Assembly: GCF_963678635.1 (NCBI RefSeq)
Contig: NC_087066.1
Location: 10,506,723 to 10,570,722, forward strand
Origin: Symsagittifera roscoffensis
Taxonomy: Eukaryota; Xenacoelomorpha; Acoela; Convolutidae
Direction: 5' to 3'
Length of the DNA stretch: 64,000 bases
A program made the translations under genes and the position numbers. The notes beneath the pieces are model-generated. The model was not told the origin of the DNA and ran no database searches. It saw only the letters and a program-made list of their open reading frames with translations. Each line of letters opens with the position of its first letter. The stretch's first letter is position 1. Of this stretch, positions 19,069-28,593 are shown in pieces.

Positions 19069-19302
19069 TTATGTTTGCAAATGAAAATCTAAATTCATTG
19101 CTATTAGTATTCTAAATACAAAAGTTTGTTCTGGCTTTTGCCGAACTATCATATAACTATATGGTAAGTTTCTGCTTTGTCGTATGTCGTCTCTGGTTCG
19201 AGGTCTTCTTCCAATTCCGAGTAGTTCTGTTATCGTTCGGAATATTGGCTCTGATCTATTGAGTCGTAGAGACATTTCGATTAAATTATTGTCGTATAAC
19301 AT
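19069..19302 (-). CDS. 77-codon ORF directly after the primer-binding site
   Basis: ATG at 19302, 88 nt inside the 5' LTR boundary, TAA at 19069. The product begins MLYDNNLIEMSLRLNRSEPI and has an arginine-rich middle (GIGRRPRTRDDIRQSR). No family is recognised. It is the first ORF on the genomic transcript, so it could be a real small protein, an upstream ORF controlling gag, or a first coding exon spliced to the methionine-less ORF at 7313-8446. None of these is proven. Confidence 0.4.
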   Translation of the reverse strand: MLYDNNLIEMSLRLNRSEPIFRTITELLGIGRRPRTRDDIRQSRNLPYSYMIVRQKPEQTFVFRILIAMNLDFHLQT

Positions 19303-19369
19303 TTTGTAAATGTTTTGTCTAAATTCTAATCTATTATTGGTTAATTCTAAGCTATTAAGGTCTTGTTCG

Positions 19370-19387
19370 AGACTTATGGTCGCACCA
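19370..19387 (-). promoter_or_regulatory. candidate primer-binding site
   Basis: Two nucleotides inside the 5' LTR the element strand reads TGGTGCGACCATAAGTCT. The TGG start and 2-nt spacing are as expected for a tRNA 3' CCA primer. I do not recognise the matching tRNA, so the primer is unassigned. Confidence 0.55.
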
Positions 19388-19389
19388 GA

Positions 19390-19799
19390 TGAGTTAGGAC
19401 CGATGGGTATAACTCATAGAGTAATTTCGGATAGGGTACACCGTCTGCTCGTCACGCTATCTTATTTTCGGCCGGATAGATTCGTGCAACTTCTTAGTCT
19501 AATACCGATCCTAATCTTACTCTTATACTATCTAGTCTCAGGTTGTTTAACTAGTCTCTGCTAGGCTCAATAGATCTAGGGTATACTGGTTTATTGCGGC
19601 TGCTGAAGTACTCGGGAGAGTTCAACTAATTTCTAAGTTAAATTCAAATCTCTCTGGTGCTGAAATTACAAGTAATTTCAGCACTTACAAATAAGTGGAT
19701 TGTTAGTTAGATGGATCATGATTGGTTAATATTAAATACTTTACATTGGTAAAATATCTAATTTATCCAATCATAAAATGTAGTTTAGATCAGGTTCCA
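19390..19799 (-). repeat. 5' LTR of the giant element
   Basis: 410 bp, nearly identical to 933-1342. The same hairpin lies at 19657-19684 and AATAAA at 19590-19595 (minus). The outer flank 19800-19803 (ATAG) repeats 929-932, giving the target duplication. Confidence 0.95.
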
Positions 19800-19803
19800 A
19801 TAG

Positions 19804-20615
19804 GTGGTGATGGCATCTGGTGAAAAAAAAAACAAAAAAAGAGTAGTTATATTAACTAAAATAACGTTAAATTAGGATTACAAAAAAAAATAGATGTCAA
19901 CCTCTGATCAAGTTGTCTAATTTAGTCTGAAAAACTGAAAGTATTCACATCAGTTTTTATCGACAATACGACACATCTTCTGGCTTCTTAACATGGCTGA
20001 AAATGATTTAATATGATGCAACATTCAGAACCGGCTAGCTTCTATAGATAGTCGAAAACAAACACCTGATCTAAAACTGTAACCCTACTCCAAAGTTCCT
20101 TCGAAATAATACTTCTAGCTCTGAGATTAAATGGATAATTGGATTAAATGTTGTCAATAAATGACATGCGCAACTTTTTTTATTTTTTGCGACTGGTAGA
20201 AAAAAGCTGTGCGTCGTCACTTTTAAATGATTTTTTTTTCTTCAAGTTTTGAGATCGAATTGTTTAGACAGCAGTAATCTATTGATGGGTTGATGCTGAA
20301 CTTTAAACAAGACTACTTTTGGTACTAAACAGAAAATCATAAACGAACATTATACGCGAAACTTGAATGAAAAATCAATCGTTTTGATGGTTGTTCTTCA
20401 TTACGAAACCTATGCGTGTACTTTTTGCAAAACGCACTTTTGTGCATTTAAGTAAGCGAATTTCGTGGACACACCTTATTAAAAAGAATCACGAAACTGT
20501 GTTGCGGCTGGAATCCGTGACCATGTGCTTGCAATGACGGCGTCCTCTTTTTGTTCCCTGTCACGGAATCCGCAACAAACCAATATGAGGGAAAAACTCG
20601 CAAAAGCCATGGGCT
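19804..20615. other. no gene recognised
   Basis: AT-rich DNA between the giant element and a small inverted-repeat element. No coding or RNA feature is supported. Confidence 0.4.
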
Positions 20616-20820
20616 CTACTTAACAATTGTCCTCCCTTTGGTACCTACTTTTAAGAATTGCCACCCCTATTAATAAAAGCAATAAATTAGCGCTAGAGCT
20701 CTGTATTGAGACTTCTAATTTTGCTGCAATCTGATTGGTCGAAAATGCGTAATTTTAATATACTTAACAATTGATTGCCCCCCTTTCTTAAAAGGGGGGG
20801 GGGGGGTAATTGTTAAGTAG
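20616..20820. mobile_element. small inverted-repeat element (MITE-like), 205 bp
   Basis: The left end CTACTTAACAATTGTCCTCC is mirrored at the right end (…GGTAATTGTTAAGTAG). The arms are about 16-25 bp with a G/C run inside each. No coding capacity. A target duplication was not clear. Confidence 0.5.
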
Positions 20821-21321
20821 TTCCAAGCCATGTAAAAGACGCGTGCAGTGAATCTGTGAACTGCGACAATAAGTAGTGCATTGAGGTTCACTGAACTGCA
20901 ATCAAAGACTCTGATTTTTCTTTTTTGACATACTGCCATATCTCCAACATTAATTACTCTGATTGGCGCTTTTTTTGACATCGATGCTAAAAACTGTAGT
21001 ATTAATTACTCTGATTGACATCTTTTCGTTTTGACATCGAGCAAGATTTTTAAGCATAAATAGTTTCTATTTTGAGGTTAGCTTCAGGGACAGACTGGGA
21101 AGTATAACTCTGATTTGATTGATAATTTTAGGCCTCTAAATATAAATGAAATGTTATATAAATTCACCACGCTATGTGAAAATCTAGATGTAGATGACTA
21201 TCCTCACGACTACCCAGATCATATGGATGGTCATGTGAATCATTTTACTCGCGGGTAACAAAAAATGATTACAAAAAAAGGATAACAAAAAAAGTTTCGC
21301 TGAAAAAAATGAAGGTCTGTT

Positions 21322-21565
21322 CAAGGGCGGATTTAGGGTCCCTTTGTACTATTTTGAAACATCAATTTTTGGTGGTGAGGGACCCTAAAAATTTTCTAAA
21401 GGCGCCTTGGCCTGTTTTTACGAAATTTTGCCTGCGGAGCAGAAAATTTGGCCAAAACAGGGACTTCTTAATGCTTTGGGAGAGCTCGAAAAATCAATTT
21501 GGTCGGGAAAAAAATTTGAAAATCTGCCACCGCCCCCCCTCGGAAAAATCCTAGATCCGCCCCTG
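21322..21565. mobile_element. hAT-like MITE, 244 bp
   Basis: The terminal inverted repeats are CAAGGGCGGATTTAGGG at the left and the complement of CAGGGGCGGATCTAGGATTT at the right. The flanks GGTCTGTT (21314-21321) and AGTCTGTT (21566-21573) match at 7 of 8 bases, an 8-bp target duplication as made by hAT transposases. CA-starting inverted repeats of this kind are typical of hAT non-autonomous elements. Confidence 0.75.
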
Positions 21566-21573
21566 AGTCTGTT

Positions 21574-22650
21574 CAGGCGTTCTGATTATTTACGCGGTTG
21601 GATTTTAGTACACAACATCAGACAGATTCTCTCTGTCAGTTTTTTGTGAAGCGTTTTGTTTTATCACAATGTTTAGAGGTTTGTACACAAGATACCAACC
21701 AATACTTATATTGGACATATTCTATATCAGCACTTCAAGTAAAAGCAGGCGGCCACGGTTGGTATAGTGGCTGAAAACAACACAAATTCACAGAAACCCT
21801 AAAAGAAAAAAGAAAACATAATCGCCAAGTTTCTCTCTCGTGTTACATTTTTACGGACACACTTTTTGTAGTTTGCGTAGGGAATTTCTGTGCACCATAC
21901 CATTTTTGAATAGCTTTGCGTAGAATTGTTCTAAATTTCTTAGAATTGGTAGACATTTACAAAAGCCTCTCTTTGAGCTTTCTTTCTTGCTCTTTCGCCC
22001 ATTTAATCATAAAAATTGCCACTATGCGCTTTCTTTTGAAAAAGTAATGGTTAAAAAGGGTTTTTTGAAGCTATGCGGCACACAAACGTGTGAAATTGAT
22101 TTTTGAAGCAATCATCGTTGTATTTTTAGTACAATTTCATGCTTATATACTTTCGTTACTTTCATCTTCCACTTAATAGGGAGTAATTGATGTTTATTTT
22201 ACAAAAGTTATCGAGTTTAATTTACTCTGCCCAATTCGCAGCAGCAATGGTTGATAATTCTGAGAGAAATCAAGCTGAAAAAAAAATTCAATAAAAAAGC
22301 CTGAAAGCGGCGTTCAAATAACGTTTTCTTCAAATTGAGCCTTTTGATCTTCATTGATTTTGGGGCAAGGTCAAAAATATTTTTTCATGATTTTGGCTTG
22401 TCTCGGTTTTGTTTTCAAATGGTTTTGAGTGCGGATCGGTTGGCGTTTATATGAGAGGTTTGAATTGGAATTGAGGCGCATTAATTAGTACCAGTTTGCA
22501 ATCTTCAACCCAATCAAGTTCACAAAAAAATTTATTGCCCATAAACTATACCTTGGTTCAAAAAAAGTGGCCGCTGAAATAATAGATTTTTCTAAGCATT
22601 GAGCAAACAAAATAATATAAGAAAATATGAGTCTGTTGCGTCTTTGTCTT
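21574..22650. other. no gene recognised
   Basis: About 1 kb of unassigned DNA before the Tc1/mariner remnant. Its right part may include untranslated sequence of that transposon, but no terminal inverted repeat was identified. Confidence 0.35.
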
Positions 22651-22652
22651 GC

Positions 22653-23201
22653 CTATTCAGTCCCAGTCCATTTCTCCACAAATTTTCCTTCGTTTTCAAG
22701 ACACTGGCCCAAACGCGTCGGGATAGAACCCATCAAATTTTTTCTTACCGCTGGCAAAATTACATGTTGAGATTCTTGAACATACTGAATTAGTTCGTCT
22801 TTTGTTTTCGGATTTTTCTTCTCAACAAAGGATTTAAGCATCATCCACACATTTTCCACTGGATTAATGTCTGGAGAATTGGGTGGCCACTGCAAAAATT
22901 GTACCGAATTTTCGGCAAAAAAATCTTTAGTTTGTCGGGAAGTATGGGGTGTGGCGCCGTCCTGCTCTAGTATCCAGCCATCGGGAAATAATGCAGTGGC
23001 GTAAGGAATAAAGTCACCAACACTTTCGCAGTACTTGGAACTATCAATTGTACCTCTTTCGATGATTTTCATGTAAAAACCTTTACTCGATATTGCTCCC
23101 CAGACCATAATTTTGGGTGAAAACTTCGGGAAACCTTTTCGCGGCGTTTTTCGATAAGAACTCCAAAGCTTGATTTTATTCCACGCAAAATCAGAAACCA
23201 C
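22653..23201 (-). pseudogene. Tc1/mariner transposase, C-terminal remnant (DD34E)
   Basis: About 182 codons matching the C-terminal part of the DDE_3 transposase fold: IMVWGAISSKGFYMKIIERG, WILEQDGATPHTSRQTKDFF, then WPPNSPDINPVENVW. The second D (QDGA) and the E (NPVE) are separated by 34 residues, so this is a Tc1-type DD34E enzyme. The frame is preceded by a stop and begins at a GTG. The first catalytic Asp and the DNA-binding region are missing, so it is a 5'-truncated, inactive copy. No terminal repeats were found. Confidence 0.88.
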
Positions 23202-23270
23202 AAACTATCACCGGTGTCAATTGAGGTTTATAACATTGTAAAGCCTTTTTAGAAAAAAAAATTTCATTTA

Positions 23271-23785
23271 TTGTTCCGACGTTCGATACAAAAGTAACGG
23301 AATATTTGTGCTCGGGGTGGGTTTTTTTTCTTCAGACAAATTTCGACTTTTTAACTAGCCATTTTGACGGAATTTTTATATCATTCACAAGGTATTATTG
23401 TCCTGAGCTTAAATTTGAAAAAAAATTTCACCTGTGATCGTTTTTCGTAAAATTATGAGGGTTTAAAGATTGCCATTTTGGCCATTTTGACCAATTTGGG
23501 ACAATTAACGCGCAATATAATTCGCGCTATTAACGCGTAAGCGAGATTTAATCTGTCTTATAAATCGTTCCAAATTGGTTGAACGAAGCTTATTTGCCAT
23601 AATTGATTTGTTACAAGGAACGAAATCTAGCTTTTTGTTCTTTATATGGCGTGTGGGGTGATGATTTTCATAAAAATTTTATTTTATTTTATTTCATTTA
23701 TTTTTTTATGTATTACTGCTGCTCAATAAACCTTAAAAGGCAGTCGGAACATCCAGGGCTTCGCCCTGATACAAGCAGTCTTGTT
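23271..23785 (+). mobile_element. hairpin-ended repeat, copy 2
   Basis: About 515 bp. It starts TTGTTCCGACGTTCGATAC and ends …GCAGTCTTGTT after the CAGGGCTTCGCCCTG hairpin. It has the same layout as copy 1 and is followed directly by a partial copy and a further copy. Confidence 0.72.
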
Positions 23786-23880
23786 TTATTACATTTAATT
23801 TTTTGTGTTTTTACTGCTCCATAAACCTCAAAAGGCAGTCAGAACATACAGGGCATCGCCCTGATTCGAGCATTCTTGTT
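23786..23880 (+). repeat. isolated 3'-end copy of the hairpin-ended repeat
   Basis: 95 bp repeating only the terminal part of the family (from TTACTGCTCCATAAACC through the CAGGGCATCGCCCTG hairpin to ATTCTTGTT). It is wedged head to tail between copies 2 and 3. End-only tandem copies are a known pattern in rolling-circle elements, but unequal exchange could also do it. Confidence 0.6.
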
Positions 23881-24595
23881 GTTCCGACTTTCGATACGAA
23901 AGTAACGGAATATTTGTGCTCGGGGTGGGTTTTTTTTTTCAGAGAAATTTCGACTTTTTAACTAGCCTTTTTTGATGCAATTTTTTTATATCATTCGAAA
24001 GGTATTGTTGTCCTGAGCTTAAATTTGAAAAGATATTTCACCTGTGATCGTTTTTCGTAAAGTTATGGGGGCTTAAAGATTGGCATTTTGGCCAATTTGG
24101 GACAATTAACGCGCGATATATTTCGCGCTATTAACGCGTAAGCGGAGAGTTAATCCGTCTTGGAAATTGTTCCAAATTGGTTGAAAGAAGCTTATTTGCC
24201 ATAATTAGTTTGTTACAAGGAGCGCAATCTATCCTTTTGTACTTTATATGGCGTGTGGGGGGATGATTTTCATTAGAAAAAATTCAAATTTCAAAAAAAA
24301 AAATTTCATTTTGTTTTTTTCACATTGGCTCTTTTTCCTTTCCCCCCCCCCGCCTGCAAAATTTTACTAGTGAAGTTTTGTTCGCTTTATCCGAATGTTA
24401 CAAAAATTGGCATGCGAGCTAATTAGGCCATGACAAATATTTTTGGTCTTCATAATTAACCTTGTAAAACCCCTCGTTACACCGTAAAATTGACGCTTAT
24501 GTGAGGTGGGGGGGGGAAGGAAAAAGAGTAACCCCATAAACCTTAAAAGGCAGTCGGAACTTTCAGGACTTCGCCCTGATACGAGCAGTCTTGTT
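23879..24595 (+). mobile_element. hairpin-ended repeat, copy 3, with nested MITE
   Basis: It begins TTGTTCCGACTTTCG two bases inside the end of the previous unit and ends AGTCTTGTT at 24595. It is interrupted at 24327-24528 by an inverted-repeat element, so it is older than that insertion. Confidence 0.7.
24327..24528. mobile_element. MITE with G/C-run inverted repeats, copy A
   Basis: The left end GGCTCTTTTTCC plus a C run is mirrored at the right by a G run plus GGAAAAAGAG. It is nested in hairpin-ended repeat copy 3. The interior matches copy B (24785-24987) in reverse orientation. The right end is slightly altered and no target duplication was seen. Confidence 0.65.
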
Positions 24596-24784
24596 ATAAT
24601 TCAGGTTCTCCACAATCCACACTGAGTCATTTAGTAAAGTGAAGCTCTTTATTGTATTAAGGTTTTCGCTGAGTCTACAACTTTCTCGTGGCACAAAAAT
24701 TGGGCTCTTTTCCAGTTCCCCCGCCCCTTTCAAACTCATTTTTGAAAAGCTTATTTAACCTTGTCATAATGCAATGAAAATTTG

Positions 24785-24987
24785 GGCTCTTTTTCCTCCC
24801 CCCCCCCACCTCACACGAGGATCAATTTTATGGTGTAACGAGTGGTTTTACAAGGTTAATTATGAAGATCAAATATGTTTGCCATGGCCTTATTAGTCCG
24901 TATGCCAATTTTCATAACAATCGAATAATGTGAACAAATTTTTCATTTGTAAAATTTTGCAGGTGGGGGGGAAAAGGAAAAAGAGCC
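24785..24987. mobile_element. MITE with G/C-run inverted repeats, copy B, 203 bp
   Basis: The ends GGCTCTTTTTCC and GGAAAAAGAGCC are perfect inverted repeats. Exact 8-bp target duplications AAAATTTG flank it (24777-24784 and 24988-24995). It is the same family as 24327-24528 in opposite orientation. GG ends with an 8-bp duplication would suit Merlin- or hAT-type mobilisation; which is uncertain. Confidence 0.78.
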
Positions 24988-25633
24988 AAAATTTGCATGG
25001 TGAACAAATTGACAATTATGAACAGATTTGCTCTTCATACTTTACAGCGTAACATCACGCATTTAGCCGTATTATCACGTAAGACAAACATAAAAATCGA
25101 TATTTTGAAAGGTGGAGGGAAAGTGTAAAAGAGCCAATAATTGCAGCCAAAATAGGTCGAGTGAGATCTCCTTCTCACAACCAGTTTTTGGCACGTGGCT
25201 GGGTTATACAATCTGACGCTCTCGATGTGAAGGCTTCAAAACTATGCTAAAAACTTCTCATTAAACGTTGAGCACAATGAATTTACTGATATTTTTGTTG
25301 TTGTCCAGATTAGCATTTTTCAAAGTCCCATAACTATACAAAAGCTATTATAAAAGCAATATCTTTCTATTCATGAACTAAAAAATTTAGTATGTTTGGG
25401 GGGACCAATTTTGTAATAAATAATTAATTTGATTGTAGGATAAGCATTTTTGGTCAACCCGGGAACTCACATATATTTTATGTATAAAATTAATCTCTAT
25501 TACTGTAAGATGAAGTTTTGAGTTAAATTTTATTCATAGCGTATCCATTTCAGTTTGTATCCGACGTTTTGTTCAGTTTGATCTTATGTTTTGACTCAGT
25601 TCGACCGTAGGTCCCGACTGACCAGGGAATTTT

Positions 25634-26107
25634 CGTCCGGACTGGAGAATTACCGCTAGAAAGATGATCCAAGATAAACCAGAAAATCTCAGTACGAAAG
25701 AGTTTATTCTGACGAATAGAGAAGAAGTGACACTAGAAGATTACCGGCAAAAAGTGGATGAAGATCAATTACACAGACGAATTTGCAATGGCATGGCTTT
25801 GGAGCATTCAACTAACCGTTCAAGAGAAGAGGAAGTTTTGTTGCATAGGCTCCGGGTGAATCGATGTAGTAACCTAGCTAAAACTGAGCATCTCTTTGGT
25901 CGTATTGAATCTCCGCAGTGCCGTCAGTGTGACAGTGAAGAAGATGAAGACACAGAGCATTTCATCCTGAAATGCGATAAATGGAATGAAGAAAGAATGT
26001 CAACTTTGGGCTCAAACCCCATTATCTCAGTTTTGCAAACAAATCCGGATAAAGTTTTAATGTTTATTGGCCGAACAGGACGTTTACGTCCCTCATATCA
26101 CTTATGA
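25634..26107 (+). pseudogene. non-LTR retrotransposon ORF2, C-terminal end
   Basis: The open frame begins at the element's truncated 5' end (the first ATG is 25664) and runs to TGA at 26107. It includes LLHRLRVNRCSNLAKTEHLF and a cysteine/histidine cluster CRQCDSEEDEDTEHFILKC of the kind found at the C-terminus of Jockey/I/CR1-type ORF2 proteins. RT and endonuclease are missing, so it is a dead copy. The host-side flank is intact on both sides. Confidence 0.8.
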
Positions 26108-26137
26108 CGAGCTCCATCATCAACAACAACAACAACA
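25634..26137 (+). mobile_element. 5'-truncated non-LTR retrotransposon with (CAA)n tail
   Basis: A 504-bp insertion flanked by the 13-bp direct repeat ACCAGGGAATTTT (25621-25633 and 26138-26150), i.e. a target-site duplication. It ends in a short CAA microsatellite (about 26115-26137) instead of poly(A). It carries the C-terminal coding end of an ORF2 protein. These are the hallmarks of target-primed reverse transcription with 5' truncation. Confidence 0.85.
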
Positions 26138-26150
26138 ACCAGGGAATTTT

Positions 26151-28593
26151 GGTCGCACAATGACATCTGGTTTTACTACTCCGATAGAAACATAAAGTCG
26201 AAACCTCGACCCGGGTATATATGTATGTATGTTCAGACTTTGCAGAATTGTGTTCAGACTTTGCAGACTTTATGTTCAGGCTTTTCATATTTCGGTCCCA
26301 ACGCGGATCGATTCAGACTTAGAAAGTCTGAAAATAAAAACACGACTTCAATCCGGGTTTCTATCTACGAGTGAATTGTGAATCCAGAGGCAAAGTTTTA
26401 AATGACTGAACTAAGTTTTGTTTAGTTCGACCTAATTAGTCATGTGAGATCTCCCAAATTAGAACAAAGAAACTATTCTGACAAAAATTTCTGTAACGCT
26501 ATTGAGTATTTGGAAAAAAATCCAAATCCAAGTTCTTTTTTGTGGGCAATTTTTATCAAAAAGTTTGTTTAAAAACTCATTGCTGCAGCAGAAGGTCCCC
26601 CTCGAAGTTAAGTTATGTTAGCGCTAAAAGCGCGCTTAGAAAACTTGAAGGTTGCTCGCCTAAAATTTGGTGTTCGCCTGCTGCTATATAATTGCCGTCT
26701 ATAACCGGCAATGGTTGCAATGAACTTGACATGTGTGCCAACAGTTGTGACTAAATTTTTAATTTAGTTCAAGCACGCACTTACGTGAGCTTAGAACTGG
26801 AGCTTGGTAACATAGGAATTCCAAACAAGTTAATGTTGATGTTAGCAGAAACATTCGATCTTTGTTCGAATGAGTTCAAATAACAGATCAGGTGTGTCAG
26901 TTTTCACAATTAAATGATCATTACTGCTTAACGACAGGAATCAACGGAAGTCCCAAATGATACCTAGAGATGCTTATTAGATTTAAGGGAGGGCAAAAAG
27001 TAATATCATCTTAACAATGATTATGTCTAAGATACCCGATAGAGTTGGGCGAAAATGTATTGACCGTATGAGTTGACGGCTGTCGCCTTTCGATTTGATG
27101 GGTCGACAAAGGTGTCCGCAGTCGACATTGCAGTCGACATTACAGTGATCGGATTTGCATCTAAGTTTTTATTTTTGCTTTTATAGTCATTGGCTAATTT
27201 GAACTGTTAAAAAGGTGGTAACATATTTGATTCAATCTTATTGATGCATTTTAAATATTTGATAGTATAAGAAACAAAAAAATTGACGGTACGGAGAAAA
27301 CAAAATTCTATGTCCGTTTTTCTCTTTAGAGTTTAATAAAGTTCAAGTTTGTAAGATTTTTTTAACTTAAGGAATACTGTTTTGAATGAAAAAAAATCAT
27401 GGCGCCATTTACTAGCCAAATTCAGTCACAAAACGAGCAACAGTTTGCTTTGAGAGACGCTTGACTTCGCAAATCGAGTTTTTAGAATGCAGAGCAAGAT
27501 ATATTTTTCAGAAGAAACAGACTGCTTTCCATTTGCACAGAATGGCGCGACCGTCAATTTTCGCCACCTAATAAATATAGAGTTTGTAAGAGAGCTCAAC
27601 TAAGTTAGATTGTTTATAAATTAAAACTTTTTAAAATTCTAGCAAAAAACTGAAGACCGTTTACACCCGCATTTAAGAAAAATAAAAACAAATCGATTAT
27701 AATGGATTTTTGTGGTCTAAAGTGTTGTAAATATAATCGATTCCCATGTTACGTTCAGACAACAAAATTGGACTAAAAATGGATTTAAGTCCATTTTTTC
27801 TTACGAAAACAAAATGCATTATAACTCATTTCCAATTCTGGGTCCAATAAATCATTTCCAGGAAATCACATTAAAATAGATTTTTTTCCACTTTATTTTT
27901 GTTTCGAGCAACGTGCAAAATTTTGTAAGAATTTCTGCCTTTATCAAGTGAGTTATGCTGAAATTTCGCAAATCCCCCAATCTGAAACACCACTACAACC
28001 CCACCGCCCCCCACTCCCAAACTGTGAACCAAACGTTTCTTTGTTGTAAATGGGCAAACGCTAGGGGGGGGGGGGTAATGGGAAGGAGATTCGTCCACCT
28101 CCAACTTCCCCCCCCCCCAAAGTTTCAAATAATTTAACAAATTTGTTGAAAGGAACAAAAAAATCAGTTTTTGAGTAACGTAAAAAAGTTACAAAAAAAT
28201 GAAAGATAGGCAGAAAAAAATCAAATTGAACAACAAGCAACCAACGTTACCAATTTTAGTTTAAAACGTAGAAAAGACTTTATGTGAGTTGAAATTCCAA
28301 TCTCGATTAAAATCGATTATTTTTTAGTTTCATTGTCAGTGTTCTCAAAAGTGAAAAAAAATCGATTATAATGGATGAAAAAAGGATTTTGTTGCCTCGA
28401 AAAAAGTAATAGTATAATCCATTTTCAATTGATTATAATCAATTTGTTTTCATATTTGTGGACACTGACAAGGAAACTCAATTATAATAGATTTTTGTTC
28501 AAGCAACTCCAATGTCGGCATGCAGCTTGGAGCACCTCCGGAGAAATGCGGAATGTTGAAGCTAAGCAATTTTGACAAAAAATTTTTAGACTA
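26151..28593. other. no gene recognised
   Basis: About 2.4 kb of unassigned AT-rich DNA. It has G/C runs at about 28005-28016, 28063-28074 and 28108-28118, and several ATCGATTATAATGGATTT-like phrases (27692-27712, 27727-27745, 28355-28375, 28425-28445) that may be remnants of a repeat. No exon or RNA gene is supported. Confidence 0.4.

Larger units (their letters stand above)
933..19799 (-). mobile_element. giant env-bearing Ty3/Gypsy-type LTR retroelement (18.9 kb)
   Basis: A complete element read on the minus strand, bounded by two 410-bp LTRs (933-1342 and 19390-19799) with TG...CA ends and the 4-bp target duplication ATAG (929-932 and 19800-19803). I saw a single difference between the LTRs (t at about 1152 versus c in the other copy), which suggests a recent insertion. 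Internal order: primer-binding site, 77-codon ORF, pre-gag ORF, gag-protease-RT, RNase H-integrase, two-membrane-segment ORF, methionine-less ORF, env, env anchor frame, 3' accessory ORF, 3' untranslated region. The domain order protease-RT-RNase H-integrase with a GPY module is that of Ty3/Gypsy (Metaviridae). The length is about twice the usual for this group because of the accessory ORFs and the long untranslated ends. A diverged relative lies at about 41.5-58.9 kb on the plus strand. Confidence 0.93.
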
